64,000 nt of DNA from Chrysomallon squamiferum (GCA_012295275.1 CM022677.1:11741050-11805049), one strand, 5' to 3'; positions 1 through 10,905 are shown, counted from the first letter of the stretch. Program-made: numbers and translations. The notes: generated by a model not told the origin, from the letters alone.

Positions 1-69
1 AACATAATTAACATATACAGCTCACCCACTCCCACACTACACACCATCCAAACCCACGACTTAAACAAA

Positions 70-744
70 ATGATGACAACAAACAACAAGCTCATTAAAC
101 TGGGTGATTTCAACTGTAATAACACCTTATGGGGTGGCTCGACAGACAGCCCTGGAATCGTCCTCGAAAATTTCCTAGAGCAAAACCAGCTGGTCTGTCT
201 GAATGATGGAACACACACATACACAGCAACATCAATGGTGGCCAATCAGCCATTGATCCAACATTCACAAAGTAAGGACATCATAGTGCTCTGTGAATGG
301 CAAGTGCTCAATGAATTAAACAGTGACCATCACCAAATACTCACCAACTACAACAGCAAGAACAGTTTCTCAGACAGATCCATTTTCACATCCAAATGGA
401 ACTTCAACAAAGCGGGCTGGGAAGGCTTCTACAAAGCATGCAGAAACATCACCACACAGAACACCAATGACATCGACATCTACTGCACATCACTCACCAA
501 CACTATACACTCCATTGCAAACAGATTCATACCCAAAACCAGACAATGCCGCAGCAAAATATCCATTCCCTGGTGGACGGAACGCATAGAAAAGAAATGC
601 AAAGAAAGAAACAAATTCAGAAGACAATACAAAACAGACAAATTATTCCACAGACGAAAAATACAAAATAACAAACAACGAAGTTTCCAATCTAATTCTC
701 ACTGCAAAACTAGAACACTGGGAACTCTTTTGCAACAACATTGA
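70..744 (+). pseudogene. LINE endonuclease domain, C-terminal part
   Basis: The frame shows the exonuclease-endonuclease-phosphatase motifs of LINE endonucleases: GDFN followed by N.LWG near the start (the Asp/Asn catalytic block), and a SDHHQI block (the catalytic Asp-His pair) around residue 95. The first half of the domain is upstream of the window or missing. After the endonuclease the frame runs into a basic linker and stops; the following RT-connecting sequence lies in other frames (767-985 and 1013-1160). In an intact element this domain nicks the target DNA. Confidence 0.8.
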
Positions 745-1012
745 CCACAAAACATCAGTCAAAGACATGTGGGCCAAAGTAAAAAACATCCAAGGCAAAA
801 TTCCCCACAGAACCAACACTCTCGGCAAAAACAACACTGCATTCACTGACAAACAAAAAGCAGACCTACTCAGCAAAACTTTTGCCAAGTCCAGCAGCAA
901 CTCAAACTTCCCACTGAAATTCACAAAGAAACCACTGGACTACCCAACAATCGATGAACATTCCGCAGATACAGAACACATGTAATACAATCAACTCTTC
1001 AACATCAGCAAA

Positions 1013-1693
1013 TTAAAACATGCCCTCAAAAACAAGAAAAGTACAGCCACAGGGCCAGATAAAATAAGCTACACAATACTACAACACCTACCAGACGAAA
1101 CACTACTAATCATACTCCACCTCTACAACACAATTTGGACCAAAAAACTGGAAACAGGCCGAATGTTTCAGCTTGCCCAAACCACACAAAGTTCACTTAC
1201 TACCCAACAGCTACAGACTGATCATACTGATGTCACACATGTGCAAAACACTGGAAACGATGTCAACACACACCTGAGCCAGCATTTAAACAACAACAAT
1301 TTAATCAGCAAATATCAAAGCTGCTTCAGGAAGAAACACAGCACAAACAACCAGATCACCTGTCTGCAAACATCAATCAACCAATCTTTTAGGAAATCAA
1401 AAAAAGTCATCACAGTGTTCCTAGACATTGAAAAAGTGTTTGACATGGTATGGAGGGAAGGACTGCTCGTCAAATTAATCAAGAACAACATCAAAGGCAA
1501 CATGTTCAACTTCATTAAAGACTTCATCAACAACAGATCTGTAGCAGTCAAAGTAAATGGTCAGACCTCAGAGAAAATGACAGTCGACAATGGCATCCCA
1601 CAAGGATCCATAATCTCGCCAACAATCTTCAACATCTACATCAACGACATCGTCACAGCACTTGACAAACAATGCCAAAAATCCACCAACTGA
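1013..1693 (+). pseudogene. LINE reverse transcriptase, catalytic core broken
   Basis: The region 1013-1160 carries the N-terminal RT motif TGPDKI in one frame, and 1163-1693 continues in another. Visible motifs are QSCFRKKHST, motif A (FLDIEKVFDMVW) and GIPQGSIISPTIFNIYINDI (motif B and lead-in). The frame stops at 1693. The next motif, the F/YADD box with the two catalytic aspartates, should follow at once, but the sequence jumps to a downstream segment resembling the NIHDWA-type region near 1730. The catalytic box is therefore deleted and the RT cannot be active. Confidence 0.85.
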
Positions 1694-2001
1694 ATCAATA
1701 AACACAGCTCTCTTTGTAGATCTAAACAACATACACGACTGGGCATAAAGATTTCTCTTTGGAAAATAACATGTCTCCTTTTCAACAAAAACCCAGATAA
1801 CAACAAAATTACACTAAACATTAACAACAATGTCTTAACACAAACCAAAACATTCAAATTTCTAGCCAACATTCAACAGCCAACTCAACTTCGGATGCCA
1901 CATACACAACATAATTGCATCCTGCAAAAAATACTCAATCTTCTAAAGCTAATTTCCAGTTGGGGAGCAAATAAGTCAACGCTAATTTTGATATACAAAG
2001 C

Positions 2002-2805
2002 GTGTATTCTCTCCAGGCTCGACTAGACATAATTCAATCCAGCGCCCTCAGAGTGATCAGCCACCTGCCAAACACAACACCACCCGACAGCCTCCTGTCA
2101 GAATACAGCATCCAGCCACTGAAATACAGAAGAAAGCTGCAGCTACTGAAATACAACCTGAGGATACACACCCTGAGCACAGACCACCCCGTCAAGGATC
2201 TGGTCCCCAACCAACAAAGAATAGGGCAACCCTTTAAATCACATAGTCTACTTCTATCAAATTTCCTGACAACAGCCAACAAAATTGAAAGGGAAACAGG
2301 AATAAGGGAAATGCCACTGCCGGCATACGACAAAGAAGCAAAACCAGCAATAAACACACCTTTCCTAATTAAAACAGAAACAGACAAAACAGAGTTCCCA
2401 CCCTTCAAAAAAGCAATATTTCTAGCAGCAGCAAACGACCACTATGAACAACACACGCACATCTACATCAATGGATCCAAAAACCCAGACCCCGGGACAG
2501 TAGGATTCGCCTTCATAGCCCAAGATCACACAAACAAACCCACATGCATACGATTCAGAAATCACCTTTCAGCATGCACGGCCGAATTGGTCACCATCAT
2601 CAGAGCCATGCTGTGGATAAAACACAACAACAAACACACAGTCATATTCTCAGACAGCCTAAGTTCCGTCATCTCAGTACAATCCGGACATACCAGCAGA
2701 CCAGACCTACTCAGCAGACCTACAACATCTACACGAGGACATACAACACAACAACAAACAACTAATCATCAAGTGGCTCCAGCACATCAGCATCATCGGC
2801 AATGA
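2002..2805 (+). pseudogene. LINE thumb/linker plus RNase H domain, catalytic Asp changed
   Basis: Residues 1-140 match the LINE region after the RT (LDIIQSSALRVI block). Residues 155-235 form an RNase H fold: the first strand reads HIYINGSKN, where active enzymes have TDGS, then TAELVTI with the conserved Glu, then IFSDS with the next Asp. The related fragment at 16529-16894 keeps TDGS, so the Asp-to-Asn change is specific to this copy. The frame ends just before the last RNase H motif and the usual C-terminal zinc knuckle. Confidence 0.8.
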
Positions 2806-2810
2806 ACTTG

Positions 2811-3098
2811 CCGACCATTTTGTAATTGTTCATTACAGAGAACAAAATAAAGAGAATTCTACCATTTTAAGTAACCCTGTGAAATAAACATTGCCATCAA
2901 ATTATTAATAGTGGCTCTTGTCTTATAACTTATAGAAAAACAAATCACCCATATATTTTAAGATCCCAGTCACCCAAACAGAACTTTGGTAGCATTTGGT
3001 GATTGGCCATTACAAGCCCTGTATTCATATGTAATGTACATGTGTACTTAAACACATTACTGTTACTTATTATTATTAAACATATCGATACCACTTAC
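2811..3098. other. AT-rich flank, nothing recognised
   Basis: Between the retroelement tail and the first family K exon I see only AT-rich sequence with no convincing exon. Confidence 0.5.
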
Positions 3099-3193
3099 TT
3101 CAGAACAGTTCTCTATTTTATTGACTTCCTCTGACTGGCTAGTAAGAGTATCAGAAGAATTTGTCATCTTCGGGTCTTTTTTGTCATAATCGC
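3099..3193 (-). CDS. Family K copy A: exon DYDKKDPKM...NCSE
   Basis: A 95-nt minus-strand exon with strong signals: acceptor TTTTGTAG and donor GAA|GTAAGT. It is open in the frame giving DYDKKDPKMTNSSDTLTSQS and ending in ENCSE: polar, Ser/Thr rich, with no known domain. It lies 3' of the MAVCDSC exon (3900-3950) on the same strand. The later exons of this unit would fall at or below 3 kb, where the LINE sits, so the unit is probably truncated. I do not recognise the protein. Confidence 0.5.
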
Positions 3194-3539
3194 CTACAAA
3201 ACCAAATAGAGATTTATTTTCAGCTTGCACAATTAAATTTGCAAAACAGGATTACATTTTATCAATTTTGGAAGTAAAGCTGGATTAGCCACAGTTAACA
3301 AACTCAAAATGGTTTCCAGCTTACAGTTTGTTTTATCTGTATTCACTGAATACATTTGTCTCTTTTATTTCCTCTGTCATCTTGAACTTCTACAATGATC
3401 TAGCAGACTGTTTTGGCAGGCATTATTTCTCATAAACAAAAACAAATTCATAAACAAAAATTAAAGAAAGGCATTTAATCCCAAATCAAAACTAATTACT
3501 TCTGCTAGTTAAATTCTTCAATGGAATGAAGGTCAGATC

Positions 3540-4620
3540 TGAATCTGCTATTAATTTAAATGTTTATATAAACATGCAGAGAAGTTTTGAATGCCAGTAT
3601 TTAAAAAAAAATAAATATATAAAATAAAGTAAATATTAATAATAAAATTAAAAATTAAATACAAATAGAGAGATGACAAATATAAAATAAAGATGAATTT
3701 TTATTTTTAAAGCTAAAGAACAATTTTTCATTCAGAAACACCTTTAACAAAATTATGAACTGATTTGACACATACCTCAACATCATTCCTTAAGCCGTGT
3801 TGTTCTTATGAGTTAGAAATGAAACTGTTTTGATTACTCCTAGTACAAATATAAGGTAAAAAGAAATAAAACAGTGCTAATGGAAGTAAACTAAGTCACC
3901 TGCTGCTCAACTTCCAGACTTTTGTCTTTACAACTGTCACACACAGCCATCACAGTCGTCTGTCAAGTGGTTTCTTTTTTAAAGATTTTCAAGTTTTTTC
4001 TTCCTGGTATTTGACTGTTGAAATTGGAGTCTGCACTGTGGAGGAAAATGTACAACTGTTGCCAATGCTGAAAAAAACTGCAAAGTGGAGTTTACAAATG
4101 TTAAACAATTCAATTGTTTGAATCCAAGATGAATTTGACATAGGCTGAAATGACATAGAGCAAGGTAAGCTTGACACTTTAAATTGGTTATTATACAGTT
4201 TGACACCCACTACAACATTTAATAAAATAGAATAAATTCAGTGGCTGATCCGGTGGAAGTGAATTTTACTTTTTTTATGATTATATTTTTTTACTGTTCA
4301 TTCAAAATATATTTTAATGAATTTTACAAAGTCATTGTACTAATCAAAATACATTAAACATAATGTATATTGCTATTTTAATCCTTTTATATAAAAGTTA
4401 ATAACATAATGTTAATCTGATTGCAAATAAGAATATAAACACATTTGATATATTATTTTTATTAAAATTACATGCTCTAATCTGAAATACATACATTTAA
4501 TACTTTACATGGTAGGTGAGATATTAATAAGATCAAATTACAAATTTATACAAATGTTCTGTTCACTACTCTATTAGGCTGTCCTGCAAATTATTACACT
4601 GATTCTATTCATTTTCAGTA
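3540..4620 (-). repeat. Inverted copy of sequence found at 30.66-32.1 and 34.05-34.2 kb
   Basis: Segment 4010-4310 is the reverse complement, with mismatches, of about 30665-30965. Segment 3560-3970 matches 31700-32100 inverted. Segment 4490-4600 matches 34050-34200 inverted and also 60640-60740. In the minus-strand reading order the 34-kb-like piece precedes the 30-kb-like piece, so the end of one family K unit is joined to the start of the next. This is what an internal slice of a tandem array looks like. Confidence 0.7.
3900..3950 (-). CDS. Family K copy A: probable first coding exon (MAVCDSC...)
   Basis: A 17-codon exon reading MAVCDSCKDKSLEVEQQ and ending at a GTGACT donor. The same exon, with its flanks, recurs on the plus strand at 31741-31791 (MAVCDSGKDKRLEVEQQ) and in decayed form from 57849. 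Retention of the reading frame in two copies supports coding origin. No domain is recognisable; the start is the only ATG and is preceded by stops. Confidence 0.5.
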
Positions 4621-4697
4621 CATCATTTTACAAAACTGAAATTATTTAAAACTGAAATAAAATGGAAAGGTTTACAATGCATAATGTATTTAAATAC

Positions 4698-4822
4698 CTG
4701 CTGGACAGCAACAAATACTTCAACTCTACTGGAGACTCGAGCTCTCTTTGGTCCAAAATGTCGACTTTGAACTGATCAACAATTTCTTGAATATTTTTAC
4801 CCTTAACAAGCTGATTTAACTT
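4698..4822 (-). CDS. Family K copy A: exon KLNQLVKGKNIQEIVDQF...
   Basis: A 125-nt minus-strand exon between a TTTTCAG acceptor and a CAG|GTATTT donor, open throughout and giving KLNQLVKGKNIQEIVDQF then VDILDQRELESPVELKYL and LLSSR. The heptad-like spacing suggests a short coiled coil. The plus-strand homologue at 33257-33387 has a 5-nt insertion and is frameshifted, so this copy looks closer to the ancestor. The neighbouring exons of this unit are absent on its 5' side, where MCC copy A begins. Confidence 0.55.
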
Positions 4823-4863
4823 CTGAAAACAAACAGTTTAAATCCACAGTTTAGTCTAACATT

Positions 4864-4920
<57 letters not shown>
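4864..4920 (+). repeat. (GA)n microsatellite
   Basis: Near-perfect GA run with one interrupting GATA. Confidence 0.95.
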
Positions 4921-4921
<1 letters not shown>

Positions 4922-5321
4922 AAAACATTTATATTAAAAACATATACCATATTCAAAAACAAAAAAGAAAAACATTCCTAATATGAATTTTGTTGATTAA
5001 CTAGTTATTAACACTCATATATTTAACATACAACCTGATTCATTATTTTATTTACAAACATTGTGCTATTAAACAAACCATGAAAATTGAGAAACTGTGG
5101 TCAACATAAATATAGACACCAGCTACAGTACATCCATCTCCAATGTATTTTAGTGTGTCTGTCATCACAGGAACAGTGACACTGTGTGAAGGCTGACAGT
5201 TCCATCTGGTAACAGGAAAGTCAAACATTTTAAAATACTCATAAAATATTATACTTCTTCTTCTTTTGTTTTAAAATATAGAAATTTACAGAAAATATTC
5301 AGGTTTATACGAATGTAAGTG

Positions 5322-5356
5322 TTGTGTGTGTGTGTGCGTGCGTGTGTGTGTGTTGT

Positions 5357-5392
<36 letters not shown>
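5322..5392 (+). repeat. (TG)n then (GA)n compound microsatellite
   Basis: TG-rich run to about 5352, then a GA run from 5361. It sits about 30 bp downstream (minus sense) of the last exon of MCC copy A, where the normal 3' exons are missing. Confidence 0.9.
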
Positions 5393-5395
<3 letters not shown>

Positions 5396-5427
5396 GAATT
5401 AAAATGGAGTCATAACTACATCTCTGC

Positions 5428-5583
5428 CCAGTCTCTGCTGGTGCTCTGAGATCTCACACTTGAGATGCTCTATCTGTACTCTGTAGGCCTGCTCCTGTGA
5501 CTCCTTACCACTCAGTCTCAACTCCAGAGCTCTCTTCTCCTTCTCCATCAAGTAGTTCTGAGCCTTCAGCTCTGCCTTCTCCT
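5428..5583 (-). pseudogene. MCC: MCC copy A, exon EKAELKAQNYLMEKEKRALE
   Basis: Matches the MCC block EMAELKAQ...EKEKKALELKL through QAYRVQIEHLK. In copy C the acceptor is TTTTTCAGGAGGAG; here it reads TTTTTCTTGAGGAG, leaving only a weak AG. No later MCC exon follows; the family K exon at 4698-4822 comes next. Confidence 0.8.
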
Positions 5584-5920
5584 CAAGAAAAACAATTCAT
5601 ATGTAAATGACAAAGTCCAAACCTTCTCTACCTGTGAAACAATATCATAACAGAGTCCATATATTCAGCTTGCCTAGAATTCAGAAAATGATTTAATATA
5701 AATGGAATAAGACACAAAGACCAAACTGCCATTAATAAAAAAAATTAAAAAATAAAGAAAAAGTACAAGTAAATGCAAGTTAATATAGTAAAAAACTGAA
5801 ACACAATTTTCATTACTAAATTAACAAAATTAAGAATGCCTGTTCGATTAGCCTGTTTGATTTTTTTCCTTCCCAAAGAAGGTCAGATGCTTGGTTGGGG
5901 CTACATTTCATAAGACTGCC

Positions 5921-6155
5921 CTTCATAGCCATCAGCTCCTGCATTAACACAGCATTTTCCAAATCCAGTCTTTGAGCTTCTGGAGTTTTCTTGGGTTCAT
6001 CAAGCAGAGGATCAAAGTGTGAACTCTCCAGCTCCATGACGGTCATTCTGACCACTGCCTGGTCATTCTTCAGTGACTGAATGTACTCACGCAATCTCTG
6101 TTCATCCAGTTTGGTGAAGCCAGTGTCCACTGAGCTAGCTGTAGAACTGGACCTG
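5921..6155 (-). pseudogene. MCC: MCC copy A, exon SSVDTGFTKLDEQRLREYIQ with lost donor
   Basis: Open frame with EQRLREYIQSLKNDQAVVRM, then MELESSHFDPL, then DLENAVLMQELMAMK, nearly identical in layout to vertebrate MCC. In copy C the exon ends ATGAAG|GTCAGT; here the same place reads ATGAAGGGCAGT, so the donor GT is gone. Confidence 0.85.
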
Positions 6156-6775
6156 CTGGACAATTCAAAATGAAAAGTTGGTTTGGTAAAGATTATTACT
6201 AGTCATGGAAAAGTCAGTTAATCAACTTGAAATTTATAGTTCGGTAAGTTAGGTAAAATCCTTTTAGAAAGATAGTTAATGCAAAGTCCAGTTAATTACA
6301 GCATAGACTTTAATAAAAGAAATAACAAAGGTTTAAAAATAGATTCCAATAAAGTATAAAATAAAGATAATTTATATATAAAAAAACAATTACTTTAAGT
6401 ATTCAAAACAATGTAGATTAAATTCAATACAAAGGTACTGTCTCTGTTTTTGAAGGTAAAAAAATACAGTCCATTTAAATATAAAGTCAATTTAAATACT
6501 GAAAAACAAACTATTAATGTATAAAATATGGTCAATTTCAGTATTAAACTTTAAGAGAACAGTTAAAATGCTAAACACAAAATCTTATTAGACAGAAAAG
6601 CAATTACAGTAAAGTATAAAACAAAGTCAAATTAGAATAGCTGATGTCATCTTGAAGTACTGAAAAAGAAAGTGTATTAATTAACAAAGTTAGTTTCAGT
6701 ATTAAACAAACTAAAACTAAAAATAATGGAAAATGAAGTCCATTTAATACAAAAAGACTTCAAGTAAAGCATCAC

Positions 6776-6959
6776 CTTGCAGTTCTACTGTTAGAAGAGA
6801 GATCTTTCCAGGGGTGAGAAATAGAGGGTGTGGTATGATCTCCACAGCTTCTGTCCAGCTTGTGAAGTAGATGTTGAGCCACGCCTTCAGCAGACTTCCT
6901 CGAGTGATGAGCTCTCTGTAGTATAGACATCACCTCCACCTGATCCTCACACTCCTTTA
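6776..6959 (-). pseudogene. MCC: MCC copy A, exon with LQRAHHSRKSAEGVA
   Basis: Reads ECEDQVEVMSILQRAHHSRK, then DRSCGD, and ends PWKDLSSNSRTA, matching MCC LKRAHDCRKTAENAA...PWESLSSNS. The 5' end is shorter than in copy C, where the exon begins ADESGECED. Confidence 0.82.
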
Positions 6960-7458
6960 CTGAAATTAACATTGAAATTAAATATACATTTAGTAAAATT
7001 AGCATACAGACTTATTGGAGTTAGCATAATACACTAACATGCACAGATGTCAAAAATTAACTATTTTCACCATCTGTGCATTAGGCTAATTTCAGTGTCT
7101 ATGTATTAACAGCTAATACACTGAAAGATAACATTACACATACAGAAAAGTAATTGAGATTAAATCCTTCTAACTGAAATGAAATACATGCTTACTGAAA
7201 ATTCTTTAGATGCTGAATTTTTAAATGATAAATAAGTGTACCTGCACGCACACACAGACACACAAACACACACAAACATATATACTCATTCTGAAATTAA
7301 TAATCACTAATACTGAAATGGTAAAGATATACACACACACACACACACACATATACAAAACTTAACTTTATTTATGTGTAAAAAAAGAATGAATTTCAGT
7401 GATGTAGCAATTACTGAAATAATATATTTTTAAATAAGAATTTTAGTTGTAAACTCAC

Positions 7459-7707
7459 CCAGACTTCCAAGTCCTGCAGCTCTACAGTTAGCTAACAAAA
7501 CTCCCATCTCACTCTCCAGCAGAACACACAACACTTCATACGCCTGTGTCATCTGATCAGAGTAGTTAATTGCCAACTGCAGCGCTGTGTTGTTAGACTC
7601 ATACTTCCCCATCAACACCGTCAACCTCTCCAAGTAGGACTTGCTCTCATTCATTGAGGTGGCGATTTTTCTCTGAAGTCTTTCAAACTCAATTTCAAAC
7701 TCTTTCA
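7459..7707 (-). pseudogene. MCC: MCC copy A, central coiled-coil exon, intact
   Basis: A fully open 249-nt exon: VKEFEIEFERLQRKIATSMN, then LMGKYESNNTALQLAINYSD, then EMGVLLANCRAAGLGSLG before a GTGAGT donor. It is the best preserved MCC block here. Copy C has lost the first two thirds of it. Confidence 0.85.
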
Positions 7708-8350
7708 CTTTAGTTTAAAATCAGTTAAATTCATATCATATATCAATTACTTATTCTGTGTTATTGTTTAAGAATCTATTTATTTTAGTTAATTTGAATC
7801 AGAATTGCCCAAGGGCAAAAAATATAAGGTTAAAAATCAGATATTATGAAAAATAATTTATTTTGGTGATTTGATTTTGAATGATTGTAGTTGGGAAACA
7901 TTTGTAAGTTTAAAAATCAGTTAAATTCATATTTAAAATTTGAAAAATAATGTCAATCATTCATTTTTCTGTCAGTTTTATTTTTTCTGAGGTAATATGA
8001 GTTGGAATTAACACCATAAAAAAACCATTAATAAATTAAAATATCATACTGGAAATTATGAAAAATATGTCTATTTTTTCCTTCATATTTTTGCCAGTCA
8101 AATAACATTTGTGAATTAAAACATCAGTTACATTTCTACTGTAAATTATGAAAATACACTGTCAGTATATTCCAATTTAACATTTAAAAGTGTTAAGCAT
8201 TAGTTATAAATTTGTTAAAATATTATGCTAGTGTGTTTTATGTGGTTATGTAACATTAGCAAGTTCAGACATTTTGTAATTTTCCAGTGAAGTTACATTC
8301 CAGCACAGGAAACATCACTGTGCATATAAATGATGTTAAATGAGATTTAC

Positions 8351-8438
8351 CCCAAGGGAGGTAATTTCAGCACACATTTTTAGTTTCTTCAGTTCTGCTA
8401 TTTTAGCTACAGGAAACTGATCACTGCCTGCAGTGGTC
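8351..8438 (-). pseudogene. MCC: MCC copy A, exon with PVAKIAEL
   Basis: Reads TTAGSDQFPVAKIAELKKLK then MCAEITSLG. Copy C has eight more codons (GDRQILGA), with the DRQILG part also similar in other animals. The deletion endpoints share GTGCTG, consistent with slippage. Confidence 0.75.
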
Positions 8439-8734
8439 CTGTGAATTAATAAATAAATAAATAAATAGAATATTTACATAAATACTCAAATAATAAATAC
8501 ACTGCAAATAAGCAGCAAATGGAAAGAAATGGATGTATAAAGAAAAAATAATATATATGTATATATTATAGTTTTGTGTTTTTTCAAATATTATTTATGT
8601 ATATGTATTATACATTTTTTGTATGTTCTCAACATTCCATATATAAAAAAATAACACAACACACACACACTGTCTATCTCCACTGATTCCCTTATAATCA
8701 CATGCAATAAAGATGAGAAACAAAATAAGAAATG

Positions 8735-9140
8735 TTTATTTATACCTCTCTCCTGTGTTAGGAGTTACTTTAGTTACATGGAACATAAATGAATGACAAT
8801 ATAACAAATGTTTATTTATACCTCTCTCCTGTGTTAGGAGTTACTTTAGTTACAGGGAAAATAAATGAATGACAATATAAGAAATATTTATTTATACCTC
8901 TCTCCTGTGTTAGGAGTTACTTTAGTTACATGGAACATAAATGAATGACAATATAAGAAATATTTATTTATACCTCTCTCCTGTGTTAGGAGTTACTTTA
9001 GTTACATGGAACGTAAATGAATGACAATATAACAAATATTTACTTATACCTCTCTCCTGTGTTAGGAGTTACTTTAGTTACATGGAACGTAAATGAATGA
9101 TAATATAACAAATGTTTATTTATACTCTCTCCTGTATTAG
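8735..9140 (-). repeat. 76-bp tandem array carrying an exon end and its splice donor
   Basis: Six units at an exact 76-bp spacing: the TATACCTCTCTCCTG motif (or TATACTCTC) starts at 8741, 8817, 8893, 8969, 9045 and 9121. In the minus sense each unit contains coding-like sequence for VTPNTGE followed by GTATAAAT, that is, the end and donor of the MCC exon at 9126-9234. The unit at 9121 belongs to the real exon; the others extend into the intron. Confidence 0.95.
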
Positions 9141-9234
9141 GATTCACTTGTGACTTTGTTGGTGTTGATGTTTGATTGTTCATGGGACTAGAAGACAAAT
9201 CTGTCAGAGGTAACTTATCCTGTAACTCTTTCAA
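9126..9234 (-). pseudogene. MCC: MCC copy A, exon LKELQDKL...NPNTGE
   Basis: After a TTGTTACAG acceptor the frame gives LKELQDKLPLTDLSSSPMNN and ends VNPNTGE, matching the RELQTRL...NPSTGE block of MCC. Both ends lie in tandem repeats: the donor end in a 76-bp array (8735-9140) and the acceptor end in a looser ~60-bp array (9215-9425). Copy C lacks the exon body. Confidence 0.75.
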
Positions 9235-9425
9235 CTGTAACAAAAACGTAATATTCCTCTAACTTTCAATTTTAACAAAATGTAACAGTTTATTCTGTGT
9301 CAACTGTAAGAAAATGTAACAATTTATCCTCTAGCTTTTTCAACTATAACAAAAATGTAACAATTCATTCTGTAACTCTTTCAGCAGTAAACAAAAATGT
9401 AACAATTTATCCTTTAACTAGTTTT
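9215..9425 (-). repeat. Degenerate ~60-bp repeats over an MCC exon acceptor
   Basis: The string AACTCTTTCAAC...TGTAACAAAAATGTAAC recurs three to four times. In minus sense it is the polypyrimidine/TTGTTACAG acceptor plus the first codons (LKEL) of the MCC exon. Related repeats occur in copy C at 47340-47510, where the exon itself is missing. Confidence 0.7.
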
Positions 9426-9676
9426 GCTATAAACTTTTAAAATCGTGTATTTACTAACAACTTTACAGTACTTTTTTTATGAATGTAACAATTTCATGCA
9501 GTTACTAACAATTTAACTGTTACTCTTTCATAGAAAGACTTAATGCAGAAATTATTAACACAAGCCATATTATATAACTGAAGGAAAAAGCAATCTCTAT
9601 AATTAAGTTTTGTGTTTCAATTCTACCTACAAACAAAAATGTAAATATCATTATTTTAATATTTATGCGGAGTTAC

Positions 9677-9929
9677 CTTTCTTTTCAACTTCTCCCTGTC
9701 ATCATTAATATATTCAATATGGCTACATAGCTGTATAAGTTCTATGTCCTGTCTGCCTATCTGTTCTTGTAGAGCCCACCGTCATCGTTGTCTTTTTCTA
9801 CGTCTTCTCTGAGACGTTGAACGACGTTGCGATCAACATCGTGGAAAGGAAAGTCTTTTCTTTCTGCAATGCCTGACTCCAGTTCTGTGACAACTCGGGA
9901 AAATTTTGCATTTATTTCATTACCTGTTT
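9677..9929 (-). pseudogene. MCC: MCC copy A, exon with internal deletion and frameshift
   Basis: The 5' part reads NEINAKFSRVVTELESGIAE and on to VQRLREDVEK; near 9780 the frame shifts and continues as LQEQIGRQDIELIQLCSHIE then YINDDREKLKRK before a GTAACT donor. Copy C (47658-47956) keeps about 15 codons (YLQEEVNSLRVENYA) that are lost here. Confidence 0.7.
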
Positions 9930-10428
9930 CTAAAACATCCAAAAAAATAAAAAAACATAAAAAAAAACATTTATAATTATTCTGAATTTTAATGTTGTGT
10001 ATATGTTATTTAGTAATTAAAGAAAAAAACAACAACACATGAACAAATTTTAATTATATTTGTAAATTTAATTCTATTTTTCTCTTCTGATCAAATTAAC
10101 TGATTGAAAAGATATCTCATTTTAACTATATATTTATTTGGAACTTTTCTTTTTAATTCCTTCATTCCTTCTAACAGTAAGAAAATGAGAAAAATATATA
10201 ATTTTAATTATATATTTATTTGTTATTTTCTTTTCTTCTAGCAGTAAGTAAACGAGAAAAAAAAATTATTATAATTTAATATTTCAAAAAATTCAACAAA
10301 TTAAAATATGTTGCTATTTATATAATAAATTAAAATTAAAATTAATCAACTTTTAAAACAACTGGACATCTATCTAAAACAGCCAAAACTGTACAGTCAA
10401 AAAAATAAATATAAAAGTAAATGATTAC

Positions 10429-10510
10429 CAGGTCTCGCAGACTGGGAGCCATTTGCATTATTCTTGTTGATACTTCCTCCATCATCGCTTTTGTCCAATC
10501 ATCTTCTTCT
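10429..10510 (-). pseudogene. MCC: MCC copy A, exon with REEDDW
   Basis: An 82-nt exon, acceptor TGTGTAG and donor CTG|GTAATC, reads REEDDWTKAMMEEVSTRIMQ. It begins like the REEDEY block of MCC; the rest is poorly conserved. Confidence 0.55.
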
Positions 10511-10599
10511 CTACACAGAAATGAAAAGAAAAGAAAAAAACGTTCAAATGTCTTTACAGTTTCTAGAATTTGGTATTTTCAACAAATTCCTAGAAATTA

Positions 10600-10905
10600 T
10601 TTCTTAGTCTTTCATTAAACACAGTGAAGAACAGCAAGCTAATGGTGTTGTTTTACATCTGAAGAATGACTGACTTGACTCATACAATGAAAGAAAACAA
10701 TGGTTAAATGTCTTCACATATTTCTGGAATTTCAGGTTTTCACGAATCTTTTCTTGTCCATTAAAAACAGTGAAAAACCAGCAAATAAATGGTATTATTT
10801 TACAATACATAATGACAAGCCAAAACTATGTTTCATTATGTGTCCAGATATATTATATTATTGTTTTTATCATTCATTAAAAGCAGGGAAAAACAGCAAA
10901 TGACG
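10600..10905 (-). repeat. Intronic degenerate tandem repeat (CATTAAAAACAGTGAA units)
   Basis: CATTAAA...CAGTGAAGAACAGC recurs near 10612, 10759 and 10873. The same unit occurs at 48100-48330 in the intron region of copy C. Confidence 0.65.

Larger units (their letters stand above)
1..2810 (+). mobile_element. Degenerate non-LTR retrotransposon (LINE) with endonuclease, RT and RNase H remnants
   Basis: On the plus strand, pieces of a LINE polyprotein occur in the expected order: apurinic-type endonuclease (70-744), reverse transcriptase (about 1013-1693), a thumb/linker region and RNase H (2002-2805). The pieces lie in different frames with stops between them. An RNase H domain after the RT points to the I-like group of LINEs. 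The strand is strongly A/C rich, unlike the flanks, which is typical of such elements. The 5' end lies outside the window and the 3' end fades near 2810. Two related fragments occur at 16501-16930 (minus) and 48470-49450 (plus). Inactive. Confidence 0.88.

Noticed and set aside
1315-2408. Minus-strand frames across the retroelement
   Set aside because: Shadows of the plus-strand RT and RNase H frames.
10421-10903. Plus-strand short frames over the MCC copy A exons
   Set aside because: Shadows of the minus-strand exon at 10429-10510 and of intronic repeats.
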